From Deltaproteobacteria bacterium (GTDB lineage Bacteria > Desulfobacterota_C > Deferrisomatia > Deferrisomatales > JACRMM01), in contig JACRCS010000087.1 in NCBI GenBank assembly GCA_016218905.1, forward strand, positions 1 through 22,556: 22,556 bases of DNA, given 5' to 3'. Positions 13,559 to 21,311 of the stretch are shown piece after piece. The translations under genes and the position numbers were made by a program. The notes under the pieces were generated by a model that did not search any database, had not been told where the DNA came from, and was given only the letters and a program-made list of their open reading frames with translations. Position 1 is the first letter of the stretch. Every line of letters begins with the position of its first letter.

Positions 13559-14881
13559 CTAAGAAAAGAGCGACCTCACAATGCCTCGAAGCGAGAAGAT
13601 CTCCCGGGGGTCGGAGGCGCCCAGGAGGATCCCCATGGCGGCGCGGCGCAGGTGTCGGCTCGCGCGCACCCGCCGGGCCAGGTAGTCGGCGAGCCGCGGG
13701 CTCGAGAGCCACCGCTCGGCCACGCGATAGCCGAGGTACTTGCGCCCCAGCTCCTTCCGGAGTGCCCTCGGATAGAGCTCGAGGAGGTCGAGGTCGCCCG
13801 CCTTCAGCGCGGCGTCCAGCGCCTTCGCCGCGAGCTCGCCGGTCTCCAGCGCCTTACCGATCCCCTCGCCCGTGAAGGGCAGCGTTGCCCCGATCGCCTC
13901 CCCCGCCGCGAGAACCGGCCCCCTCCGCGCGTTTCCAGGGGTGCGCAGTCCGCATCGGAGCGGCGCTCCTGCGAGCGGGGTGACGACCTCTCCTTCCTCG
14001 ACGAGCTCCCGCGCCAGGGGAAACTCGCGGACGAAGATCCCGAAGGCGGTCGCCAGGTTCGGGAGGTCGCGCCGGAAACCCCCACGGAAGAAGCCGCAGC
14101 CGAGGTTGTAATCACCCCCTCCTAAGGGAAAGATCCAGGCGTACCCGGGCAGAATGGAGGCGTCATAGGAGGCAACAAGGCGCTCCAGGGCGACGGGCGA
14201 CCTCACGCGGCAGCGCACTGCGAGCGCCTCGGGGCGCCACTCGGGAGGAGCCATCCCGAGCTGCTTCAGGAGCCCGAGCCGGGGCCCGGTGGCGAGCACT
14301 GTAGCCCTGGCTCGCAGCTCCACGCGGTCGGGCCCGAGGACCGCTACGCGGACGCCCTCGCCCTCCGGCACGACGCCCACGGCCCGGCCCTCGGCGAAGA
14401 GCGCTCCTCGCGAGGCCGCGTGCCGCGCCAGGAGCTCGTCGAGCCGGGCTCGCCGAAGCGTCAGGTACTCGCTCTTCGCCTCCACCTCGAATCGAGAAGG
14501 GCTGAAGACGGAGAGCTTCTTCAGGGTGTGGCCGGCCTCCCTCACGGCCTCCCACGCCCCGAGGCGCTGGAGGGCGGCCACGGCGTCGGAGAGGAGCCCC
14601 TCGCCGCACACCTTCTCCCGCGGGAACGCCTTCTCGTCCAGGAGGACGACCTCGTAGCCGCGGGACGCGAGCTCGGCGGCCGCGGCCGAGCCGGCCGGCC
14701 CCGCCCCGACGACCACGGCGTCCCAGAGGCGGTCCGGGAGCGCCGCGGCCGGGAGCTGGGGGAGCTCCGGCGGGGAGCACCCTCCCGGCGCACTGCCGGC
14801 TGGAGGGTCGCCCTCTTTTGGCGTAGAGTTCGGCGTCTTCTGCGGGCCCTCGGCGGAGGCGGACGTGATCTTCGTAGACAT
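13559..14881 (-). CDS. FAD-dependent oxidoreductase, geranylgeranyl-reductase-like
   Basis: The protein has 440 residues from the ATG at 14881, the only in-frame start after the long upstream extension to 14959. The first 50 residues (MSTKITSASAEGPQKT...) are Pro/Ala-rich and not conserved-looking. The Rossmann FAD motif follows, VVVGAGPAGSAAAAELASRG, at about 56-75. Family signatures are EKVCGEGLLSDAV and a second FAD contact GEAIGATLPFTGEGIGKALE near 320-345. These are typical of the geranylgeranyl reductase/FixC-like group, which reduce isoprenoid double bonds or act as monooxygenase-like flavoproteins. The substrate is not predictable. The 5' end overlaps that of the divergent AEC transporter by 17 bp, and the regulator follows directly downstream. 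Confidence 0.85.
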   Translation of the reverse strand: MSTKITSASAEGPQKTPNSTPKEGDPPAGSAPGGCSPPELPQLPAAALPDRLWDAVVVGAGPAGSAAAAELASRGYEVVLLDEKAFPREKVCGEGLLSDAVAALQRLGAWEAVREAGHTLKKLSVFSPSRFEVEAKSEYLTLRRARLDELLARHAASRGALFAEGRAVGVVPEGEGVRVAVLGPDRVELRARATVLATGPRLGLLKQLGMAPPEWRPEALAVRCRVRSPVALERLVASYDASILPGYAWIFPLGGGDYNLGCGFFRGGFRRDLPNLATAFGIFVREFPLARELVEEGEVVTPLAGAPLRCGLRTPGNARRGPVLAAGEAIGATLPFTGEGIGKALETGELAAKALDAALKAGDLDLLELYPRALRKELGRKYLGYRVAERWLSSPRLADYLARRVRASRHLRRAAMGILLGASDPREIFSLRGIVRSLFS

Positions 14882-15758
14882 CCTGCTACCCGTCTTCCTG
14901 ATGGTGGGGACCGGCGTGGCCTTCTCGCGGGTCTTCCGAAGCTCGGCCGAGCCCCTCACTCAGTTCTCGCTCTACTTCGCGACGCCGGCGCTGATCTTCC
15001 GAGCCCTCGTGGAGCACCCCGTCTCGGGCGGCGCCGTCCTGAAGCTCTTCGCGTTGATGATCGCGTACACGCTCGCCATGTGGGCCCTGGCGGAGGCCGT
15101 CGCCCGGCTGCTCCGGCTCGAGCCGACGCTCCGGCGCGCCTTCGCTCTGGCGGTCGTGCCGATGAACGTCGGAAACTACGGCCTGCCCCTGGTGCGGTTC
15201 GCCTTCGGGCCCGCCTCCGAGCCCTTCTCCGTGCTCGTCTTCGTCATCTTCAATCTCCCCCTTGCCACCTGGGCCATCTGGATCGCCGCCGGCGGAGCGA
15301 GTTCGCCCCTCGAGGGCCTCAAGCAGATGATGCGGGTCCCGATGGTGCACGCGACCGTTCTCGCCTTCGTCGTGGCCGCGCTCGGATGGGGTATGCCCGC
15401 GCCGGTGATGAAGGCCGCCGCGCTCCTGGGTGACAGCGCAATCCCCCTCCTGATGATCATCCTCGGAATGCAGCTCGACCGTGCCCGCCTGCTGGGCGAA
15501 CCGGGGTCCCTGGCAGTCGCCACCCTGCTGCGCCTCGGCGCCGCGCCCCTCCTCGCGTGGGCCCTGACGAACCTCCTCGGGTTCTCGGCCGCGGAGCAGA
15601 AGATCGCGATCCTCCAGACCTCCACCCCCGCCGCCGTCCTACCCCTCCTCTACGCCCTCCGCTTCGACTGCCGCCCCGACTGGATCGCGTCCAATTTGTT
15701 GGTTTCGACCCTTGCTTCGGGGGCGTCCCTGACCGCGGTACTTTACTTCCTGGTCTGA
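14865..15758 (+). CDS. AEC-family (auxin efflux carrier) transporter
   Basis: This is a hydrophobic membrane protein of 297 residues starting at GTG 14865, with GGAGGCG just upstream. About ten helices can be picked out by eye, from IFVDILLPVFLMVGTGVAF at the N-terminus to LVSTLASGASLTAVLYFLV at the C-terminus. Typical AEC features are the FALAVVPMNVGNYGLPLVRFAFG segment and the second-half LLGDSAIPLLMIILGMQLDRARL. Members export small organic acids or act as permeases in the inner membrane; the substrate here is unknown. Length is near the family norm of about 300. It is divergent from the flavoprotein gene. Confidence 0.88.
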   Translation: MIFVDILLPVFLMVGTGVAFSRVFRSSAEPLTQFSLYFATPALIFRALVEHPVSGGAVLKLFALMIAYTLAMWALAEAVARLLRLEPTLRRAFALAVVPMNVGNYGLPLVRFAFGPASEPFSVLVFVIFNLPLATWAIWIAAGGASSPLEGLKQMMRVPMVHATVLAFVVAALGWGMPAPVMKAAALLGDSAIPLLMIILGMQLDRARLLGEPGSLAVATLLRLGAAPLLAWALTNLLGFSAAEQKIAILQTSTPAAVLPLLYALRFDCRPDWIASNLLVSTLASGASLTAVLYFLV

Positions 15759-15818
15759 TTCGGTCGAGTTCGTCTCGTTCGTCGAATGGGAGCAATGGGA
15801 CCAACCAGGCCAACCGGC

Positions 15819-17141
15819 CTAACCCGACTCTCTCCGCTTCTTCCACCACGCCAACCGCTCCGCGATCGTCTTTTCGAAGCCGAAGCGGCCGGGCTGGAAG
15901 TACGTCTTCCCGACGAGGGCTTCGGGCAGGTAGGTCTGAGCCACTACGGCGTCGGGGTGGTCGTGGGGATAGAGATAGCCTTTGCCGTGGCCGAGCTGCC
16001 GGGCGAGCTTCGTAGGGGCGTTTCGCAGGTGGAGGGGAACCGGCAGGTTTCCCAGCCGGCTCACGTCCTCCTTGGCCCTCAGGTACGCCGTGTAGGAGGC
16101 GTTGGACTTGGGCGCGGTGGCCAGGTAGACGACGCCCTGGGCGAGCGGGATCCAGCCCTCGGGCATGCCGACGAAGTGGACCGAGTCCTTGACCGAGAGC
16201 GCCATCCGCAGCGCCTCCGGGTCCGCGTTCCCCACGTCCTCGGAGGCGAAGATCACGAGACGCCGGGCGATGAAGAGGGGGTCCTCTCCGGCCTCCACCA
16301 TCCGGGCGAGCCAGTAGAGCGCGGCGTCGGGATCCGAGCCCCGCAGGCTCTTGATCAGGGCGCTCACCACGTCGTAGTGCCAGTCCCCCTGGGCGTCGTG
16401 GTACAAGGTCGGGCTCTGCAGAGTCGCGGCGAGGAGCTCGCGGGTGACCGTGCGGCGCCCTCCGCCCGCCCCCGGGGGGAGCGGCGCGGCGCGAACGGCC
16501 GCTTCCAGGAGGTTCAGCGCCCGCCGGGCGTCGCCCTGGGCCGAGCGGACGAGGAGCTCCTCGGCGGCCGGGTCGAGCTCGACGGAGAGCGGGCCGAGGC
16601 CCCGCTCCTCGTCTTCGAGCGCCCGGCGGGCGATCCGACGCAGCGTATCCTCGCTCAGAGCCTCGAGGCGAAGGACCAGCAGACGCGAGAGGAGCGCCGA
16701 GTTCACCTGAAAGGAGGGGTTTTCGGTGGTCGCTCCGATGAGCGTAACGGTCCCGGACTCCACGTGGGGGAGGAGCGCGTCCTGCTGCGCCTTGTTGAAG
16801 CGGTGGATCTCGTCGAGGAAGAGGAGCGTGCGCGAGCCTGCCTCCCGGGCCTTCCGCGCCTCTTCGATGACCTCCCGCACCTCCTTCACGCCGACGAGCA
16901 CGGCCGAGAGCCCGACGAACTCGTAGCCCGCCATCCGTGCGAGGAGGCGCGCGATGGTCGTCTTGCCGCTGCCCGGAGGGCCCCAGAGGAGCAGGGACGG
17001 CAGCTCGCCGGCGTCGAGGGCGCGGCGCAGAGGTCTTTCGGGGCCGAGGACCTCGTCCTGCCCGAGCACCTCGTCGAGGTTCCCGGGCCTCATGCGGTCC
17101 GCGAGCGGCGGGAGCAGGCCCCTTTCTTTCGAGGTGTGCAT
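15819..17141 (-). CDS. rarA: Replication-associated recombination protein A (RarA/MgsA-type AAA ATPase)
   Basis: This clamp-loader-like ATPase of 440 residues acts at stalled replication forks. The start is ATG 17141 ([19 protein letters not shown]), and the frame is open upstream into the intergenic region. Walker [10 protein letters not shown] is at 54-62 and Walker [11 protein letters not shown] is at 106-115. Sensor 1 is [15 protein letters not shown], and [11 protein letters not shown] is the sensor-2/arginine region. The C-terminal half contains the family hallmarks [16 protein letters not shown] ([24 protein letters not shown]), [16 protein letters not shown] and YLYPHDHP. It appears complete. 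It is divergent from nadK-recN, so the 48-bp gap must hold promoters for both. Confidence 0.95.
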   Translation of the reverse strand: MHTSKERGLLPPLADRMRPGNLDEVLGQDEVLGPERPLRRALDAGELPSLLLWGPPGSGKTTIARLLARMAGYEFVGLSAVLVGVKEVREVIEEARKAREAGSRTLLFLDEIHRFNKAQQDALLPHVESGTVTLIGATTENPSFQVNSALLSRLLVLRLEALSEDTLRRIARRALEDEERGLGPLSVELDPAAEELLVRSAQGDARRALNLLEAAVRAAPLPPGAGGGRRTVTRELLAATLQSPTLYHDAQGDWHYDVVSALIKSLRGSDPDAALYWLARMVEAGEDPLFIARRLVIFASEDVGNADPEALRMALSVKDSVHFVGMPEGWIPLAQGVVYLATAPKSNASYTAYLRAKEDVSRLGNLPVPLHLRNAPTKLARQLGHGKGYLYPHDHPDAVVAQTYLPEALVGKTYFQPGRFGFEKTIAERLAWWKKRRESG

Positions 17142-17189
17142 GGTTTTGCTAAGATAGCACACCTGTTTTGCGTCCAGACAGGAGGGCTC

Positions 17190-18050
17190 GTGCTCCTCGG
17201 CACCATCGCGGTCTTTCGGAAGAAGAGTACCCCGCTCGCCCAGCAGGTGGCCCAGGGCCTGCGCGCCTGGGCCGAGGAGCGGAGCATCGTCTTCCTCGAC
17301 GAGGACGGCCTGCGGGCCCGCGTGGCCGAGAAGCGGGCGCAGGGCGTGGACCTCCTGGTGGTGCTCGGAGGCGACGGGACGTTCCTCTCGGCGGTCCGGG
17401 CCCTCGACGGCTGCGAGGTCCCGGTACTCGGCGTGAACCTCGGCTTCCTCGGGTTCCTCACCGAGATCAGTCTGGACGAGCTCTACCCGATGCTCGAATC
17501 CGTCCTGCAGGGGAAGACGTCCGTGGAGCCGCGGATGATCCTCGAGGCGCGCTTCGAGCGGCGAGGCAAGCCGATGGGCTCCTATCACGTGCTGAACGAC
17601 GTTGTGGTGAACAAGGGCGCCGTGGCTCGGATCTCGGACGTCGAGGTGCGGGTGAACGGCCGCTACCTCACGAACTACAAGGCGGACGGGCTGATCCTCG
17701 CGACGCCGACGGGCTCCACTGCCTACAGCCTCTCCGCCGGCGGCCCGATCGTGGACCCGCACCTGCCCGCCATCGTGCTCACGCCCATCTGCCCCCACAC
17801 GCTGACCCACCGTCCCCTCCTCCTCGATCACTCGGCGACGGTCGAGGTGCGGCTCGTCTCGAAGAACGGCGAGGTCTTCCTGAGCCTCGACGGCCAGGAG
17901 GGCTTCGAGCTCCAGGAGGACGACCTGGTCCGGGTGCGGAAGGCGGACCGGCGGGCCCTGCTCGTCGAGTCCCCCTCGCGGGACTACTACCAGGTGCTTC
18001 GCCATAAGCTCGTCTGGGGCGGCCGCTACGGCGCCGGGGAGGAGCCGTGA
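17190..18050 (+). CDS. nadK: NAD kinase
   Basis: This 286-residue enzyme phosphorylates NAD to NADP with ATP. GTG 17190 is chosen because GGAGG lies five bases upstream and the protein then opens with the expected first strand (LLGTIAVFRK). Diagnostic motifs: GGDGTFL (about 60-66), the conserved VNLGFLGFLTE (about 82-92) and ADGLILATPTGSTAYSLSAGG (about 165-186). The motif LTPICPHTLTHRPLL follows. The stop overlaps the recN start as GTGA. The frame is open far upstream but that is opposite rarA and is not coding. No oddities. Confidence 0.95.
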   Translation: MLLGTIAVFRKKSTPLAQQVAQGLRAWAEERSIVFLDEDGLRARVAEKRAQGVDLLVVLGGDGTFLSAVRALDGCEVPVLGVNLGFLGFLTEISLDELYPMLESVLQGKTSVEPRMILEARFERRGKPMGSYHVLNDVVVNKGAVARISDVEVRVNGRYLTNYKADGLILATPTGSTAYSLSAGGPIVDPHLPAIVLTPICPHTLTHRPLLLDHSATVEVRLVSKNGEVFLSLDGQEGFELQEDDLVRVRKADRRALLVESPSRDYYQVLRHKLVWGGRYGAGEEP

Positions 18051-19735
18051 TCGAGCGCCTGGCGATCCGGGGCTTCGCCCTGGTCGACGAGCTCTGCCTG
18101 GAGTTCTCGCCCGGGTTCACGGTGCTCACCGGTGAGACCGGCGCGGGGAAGTCCATCCTGCTCCAGGCCCTCTGGCTCCTCCTGGGGGACCGCGCGTGCC
18201 GGGAGGCGGTCCGGACGGGGGCGGAGCAGGCCCGCGTCGAAGGGACCTTCGCGCCGGTGGGCCCGCGGAGGGCGGCGCTGGCGCGAGTCCTGGACGAGGG
18301 CGGCGTCCCGTGGTCAACCGGCGGGTCGGACCCGGAGCCGCTCGTGCTGGCGCGGATCCTCGCGGCCGACGGGCGAAGCCGCGCCTTCGTCAACGGCTCC
18401 TCGGTGCCGCTGGCGCTCCTGGAGCGGGTCGGCGCCGCGCTCGTGGAGCTCTCGAGCCAGCACCAGCACCAGGGCCTCCTGAGGGAGGAGGGCCACCTGG
18501 CGCTCCTGGACGCGAGCCTCGGGCCGGAAGGACTCTCCGCCCGCGAAACCTACCGCGAGGCGTACGCGGCGTGGGTGCATGCCGCCGGGGAGGTCCGCCG
18601 CCTGGAGGCCCTGGAGTCGCAGGCCCGCGAGCGGGGGGAGGTCCTCCGGTTCCAGGCGGGCGAGCTCCGCGCGCTGGGCGTCGTCGCCGGCGAGGAGGAG
18701 CGACTCCGTGAGGAGCGGGAGATCCTCGCTCACGCGGAGAAGCTCCTGGAGGCGTACGCGGCCGGCGAGGAGGAGATCTACGCGGGCACCGACGCCTCGC
18801 TCGTCCGGCTGGGGCGCGCCGCCCGGGCCGTCGAGGGCGCGCGCCGGAGAGACCCTGCCGCCGCGGGCATCCTGGAGGTGCTGGCCGAGGCGAAGGCCTC
18901 CCTGGAAGAGGCGGCCTTGCGGCTCCGGGAGCGCCAGCGGGGGCTCCATGCCGACCCGCGCCGCCTCGAAGCCCTGGAGTCGCGCCTGGAGGCGATCGCC
19001 CGCCTCGAACGGAAGCACGGCCTTCCGGCCGACGCGCTCCCGGGGAAGCTCGAGGCGCTCGAGGCGGAGCTCCTCGAGCTCGAGAACCGCGAGTTTGCCC
19101 TCGAGAAGGCGCGCAAGGCCCTGGCGGGCTCGGAGCGGGAGCTCGAGGGGAGCGGCGCGGCGCTCACGAAGCATCGGGGTGCGGCCGCCGGGGAGCTCTC
19201 GGCGCGCGTGGGGCGGGAGCTCGAGGCGCTCGCCCTGGGCCGCTCTTCCTTCCAGGTGGAGCTCGGCCCGTGCTCTCCCGGGGCGTCGGGCGCCGACCAG
19301 GCCCGCTTCCTCCTCGCGCCCAACCCGGGAGAGCCGCCCCGGCCGCTCGCCCGGATCGCGTCGGGAGGCGAGCTCTCGCGCGTCCTGCTCGCGCTCAAGA
19401 ACGCGCTTCGCGACTCGGCGGTGGAGACCCTGATCTTCGATGAAGTCGACGCCGGCATCGGCGGGGCCGTCGCCGACTCCGTGGCGGACCGGCTCTCTGC
19501 GCTGGCCGCGTCGTGCCAGGTGATCTGCATCACGCACCTGCCCCAGATCGCGTCCCGGGCGAGCCACCACTGGAAGGTGGAGAAGGGGGTCGAGACAGGC
19601 CGCACCGTCACGCGGGTGCGGCCTCTCCAGGGGCAGGAGCGCATCGAGGAGCTGGCCCGCATGCTCGCGGGGCGAAACGTCACCGAGCTGAGCCGCGAGC
19701 ACGCGCGCGAGCTCGTCGGGAGGATGGAGAGTTGA
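18047..19735 (+). CDS. recN: DNA repair protein RecN
   Basis: This SMC-like ATPase of 562 residues is used in double-strand-break repair. The start GTG 18047 overlaps the nadK stop by 4 bp. Order of parts: MIERLAIRGFALVDELCLEF with Walker A GETGAGKS (29-36), then LVELSSQHQHQGL. A long charged coiled-coil middle follows (about 160-370, rich in Leu/Glu/Arg). The C-terminal ABC signature IASGGELSR lies near 437-445 and Walker B TLIFDEVDAGIGG near 460-472. The H-loop region is QVICITHLPQIAS. Length fits the family. nadK-recN linkage is widespread in bacteria. No SOS box was recognised. Confidence 0.95.
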   Translation: MIERLAIRGFALVDELCLEFSPGFTVLTGETGAGKSILLQALWLLLGDRACREAVRTGAEQARVEGTFAPVGPRRAALARVLDEGGVPWSTGGSDPEPLVLARILAADGRSRAFVNGSSVPLALLERVGAALVELSSQHQHQGLLREEGHLALLDASLGPEGLSARETYREAYAAWVHAAGEVRRLEALESQARERGEVLRFQAGELRALGVVAGEEERLREEREILAHAEKLLEAYAAGEEEIYAGTDASLVRLGRAARAVEGARRRDPAAAGILEVLAEAKASLEEAALRLRERQRGLHADPRRLEALESRLEAIARLERKHGLPADALPGKLEALEAELLELENREFALEKARKALAGSERELEGSGAALTKHRGAAAGELSARVGRELEALALGRSSFQVELGPCSPGASGADQARFLLAPNPGEPPRPLARIASGGELSRVLLALKNALRDSAVETLIFDEVDAGIGGAVADSVADRLSALAASCQVICITHLPQIASRASHHWKVEKGVETGRTVTRVRPLQGQERIEELARMLAGRNVTELSREHARELVGRMES

Positions 19736-20199
19736 AGACGAAGGACGTGCAGCTCTCGCGGGCGCGACTCGAGGACGTGGAGGCCATGAAGGCGCTCCTC
19801 GACGAGTTCGCGCGGAGCGGCGACCTCCTCGCCCGGCCCCGGCTCGCCCTCTACGAGAGCATCCGAGACTTCGTCGTCGCGAAGCAGGGGAGTGAAATCA
19901 TCGGCCTCGGGGCTCTCCACATCTGCTGGATCGACCTCGGCGAGGTCCGCTCCCTCGCCGTCCGCCGAGACCGGCAGCGCCTGGGCCTCGGAAGGCTCCT
20001 CGTGGAGAGCTGCCTCGAAGACGCGCGGGCCCTGGGTCTCAAGCGCGTCTTCGCCCTCACCTATAAGCCGGGCTTCTTCCACTCCCTCGGCTTCGAGACC
20101 GTCGACAAGTCGAGCCTCCCCCACAAGGTCTGGCAGGACTGCGTCCACTGCCCTAAGTTCCCGGACTGCGACGAGACGGCGGTGACGCGGGAGCCGTGA
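19732..20199 (+). CDS. GNAT acetyltransferase, short ArgA-like N-acetylglutamate synthase
   Basis: The protein has 155 residues starting at TTG 19732, which overlaps the recN stop as TTGA. The frame is open upstream inside recN but would duplicate coding. The GNAT acetyl-CoA loop is RDRQRLGLGRLLVE (about 78-91), preceded by LGEVRSLAVR. The C-terminus ends VDKSSLPHKVWQDCVHCPKF followed by PDCDETAV. From memory this Cys-containing tail and the SSLPHKVW box are typical of short stand-alone N-acetylglutamate synthases, which make the first arginine-pathway intermediate. A wider GNAT role is the alternative. The position as third gene of the nadK-recN operon indicates co-expression. Confidence 0.8.
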   Translation: MKTKDVQLSRARLEDVEAMKALLDEFARSGDLLARPRLALYESIRDFVVAKQGSEIIGLGALHICWIDLGEVRSLAVRRDRQRLGLGRLLVESCLEDARALGLKRVFALTYKPGFFHSLGFETVDKSSLPHKVWQDCVHCPKFPDCDETAVTREP

Positions 20200-20237
20200 C
20201 GCGGGCCCCAGCTCCCCGTCCATTCCCTCCTTGAGTG

Positions 20238-20258
20238 CTTACGTTATGGGAACGTAAG
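20238..20258. promoter_or_regulatory. Inverted repeat upstream of the Rho_N-domain gene
   Basis: CTTACGTT and AACGTAAG are perfect 8-bp arms around ATGGG. No T run follows, so an operator or protein-binding site is more likely than a terminator. It lies about 60 bp before the next ATG. Confidence 0.45.
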
Positions 20259-20319
20259 TATCCTGCGGCCTTGTGCTTTTTCAGGCCGGGGCGCCAGGAC
20301 TGGACGAGGAGGTACAGGC

Positions 20320-20619
20320 ATGCCCTCTGCTTGGAGCAGCAAAGACGAACGGATGTACGAGCACATCAAGGAGAGCTCGGAGGAGCGCGGCGTACCGAAA
20401 CGCCGGGCCAAGGAGGTCGCCGCCCGGACGGTGAACAAGCGGCGGCGCAGCGAGGGCCGCACGCCCAGCAGGCGGACCCAGGGCACCGGGAACCCGAACC
20501 TGGCGCTCGAGGACCGCAGCCGGGACGAGCTTTACAACCAGGCCAAGGAGCTCGACATCGCCGGCCGGAGCAAGATGAACAAGGCCGAGCTGATCGAGGC
20601 CATCCGGGAACACCGCTGA
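20320..20619 (+). CDS. Rho_N-domain small basic protein (plasmid-stabilisation-like)
   Basis: The protein has 99 residues from ATG 20320, preceded by GAGGAGGT. The N-terminal half is SKDERMYEHIKESSEERGVP, then RRAKEVAARTVNKRRRSEGR and a linker TPSRRTQGTGNPN. The C-terminal 40 residues (RSRDELYNQAKELDIAGRSK, then MNKAELIEAIREH) match the Rho termination factor N-terminal (SAP-like) helical fold, which binds nucleic acid. Homologues are often annotated 'plasmid stabilization protein' or 'Rho termination factor', but the function is not established. It is free-standing, with the inverted repeat upstream. Confidence 0.85.
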   Translation: MPSAWSSKDERMYEHIKESSEERGVPKRRAKEVAARTVNKRRRSEGRTPSRRTQGTGNPNLALEDRSRDELYNQAKELDIAGRSKMNKAELIEAIREHR

Positions 20620-20897
20620 AATCTAGCTCTTAGCGGTTAGGAGTTGAGATTCAGGACCCGAACCTGCGCGCGGTCGACCTCGTGATCAGGCGCTTGCGGG
20701 CGTGCCGGCTGTCAGCAGCCCGAGGAGCGCCCCGGAGTCCACCGCGGTCCCGAAGTAGTTGTTGACGTTCACGATCGTGGCGGCGTGCTCCTCGGCCGAG
20801 AAGGCCGCGCAGCAATCGTCCGCTCCGGATGGCAGTAGTCCTTCTGCACGTCGCCACGAGCAGGGCGACCTCACCCGGCTGCAACTGGCGGACGACC
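20620..20897. other. Intergenic stretch without supported gene
   Basis: No frame has a recognised domain. A minus-strand frame ending at 20686 (reading HAATIVNVNNYFGTAVDSGA near its end) looks protein-like but is too short and unfamiliar to call. The missing 5' half of the nucleotidyltransferase remnant should have been here, and I find no GSRARGD-type motif in plus frames. Confidence 0.4.
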
Positions 20898-21083
20898 TTC
20901 GTGGAGGTCGAGGCGCTCGTTCCCGGTCTCCGCGACCGGATTCTCGACGCGGCCTGGGAGGTGGGGCTCGCGCACAATCTCGTCATCGCCCCGCTCGTCC
21001 TTTCGCGTGAAGACGTCGAGGACACGCCGTTGCGCGCGTCCCCGATCCTCAAAGTAATCGCCGAGGAAGGCGTGCCCGTATGA
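20898..21083 (+). pseudogene. MNT-type nucleotidyltransferase remnant (C-terminal part)
   Basis: The frame encodes EVEALVPGLRDRILDAAWEV, then GLAHNLVIAPLVLSREDVED and TPLRASPILKVIAEEGVPV with a TGA at 21081-21083. This is the familiar C-terminal half of MNT-domain nucleotidyltransferases (pattern: ...LRDRI...APLVLSREEWE..PLRASP...EGVPV). The catalytic GS(x)xxGxxxxDSD part is absent. The stop overlaps the next ATG as ATGA, the usual coupling of MNT and HEPN genes in antitoxin/toxin pairs. Without the active site it cannot work as a nucleotidyltransferase. Confidence 0.65.
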
Positions 21084-21180
21084 CGGACATCGAGGCTCTT
21101 TTCCGCTACCGGCTGGACCAAGCGGAAGAGACGCTCGCCGATGCCCGGGCCATGCTCGCGGCCGGCCTCACGCCGCCTTT
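21080..21180 (+). pseudogene. HEPN-domain protein remnant (N-terminal ~33 residues)
   Basis: ATG 21080 opens MTDIEALFRYRLDQAEETLA followed by DARAMLAAGL. This is the first helix pair of HEPN proteins that normally precedes the NRxYYA-type continuation. After about residue 33 the frame becomes Pro/Arg-rich sequence that overlaps the uvrD promoter, so the domain core (R-x4-6-H) is missing. The overlap with the MNT remnant identifies it as the former partner toxin gene of a MNT/HEPN pair. Confidence 0.6.
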
Positions 21181-21224
21181 CTCGCGCGCAGTCCTGCGTG
21201 ACACGGCTCGCCCGCCCGGGCCGC

Positions 21225-21253
21225 TTGACTCCCCACGAGGGGCCGCTTACGAT
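21225..21253 (+). promoter_or_regulatory. Sigma-70-type promoter for the UvrD-like helicase gene
   Basis: TTGACT (21225-21230) and TACGAT (21248-21253) are separated by exactly 17 bp. Initiation would fall near 21260, giving a leader of about 50 bases before the proposed TTG start at 21312. It lies just beyond the decayed HEPN remnant. Confidence 0.6.
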
Positions 21254-21311
21254 TCGGACTCTTCCGCTTCCCAGCCGCGAGCGCCCCCATGCCCCGTCAG
21301 GCTCCGCTTCC

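Noticed and set aside
11518..13875. 785-residue plus-strand frame
   Set aside because: It is antisense to the SARP regulator, with a composition typical of a high-GC shadow frame.
15786..17189. Upstream plus-strand extension of the nadK frame
   Set aside because: It is antisense to rarA and carries no motif; the GTG at 17190 has a ribosome-binding site.
20686..20874. Minus-strand 62-residue frame beside the MNT remnant
   Set aside because: It looks somewhat protein-like at its end but I cannot match it to a family, and it has no ribosome-binding site that I can support.
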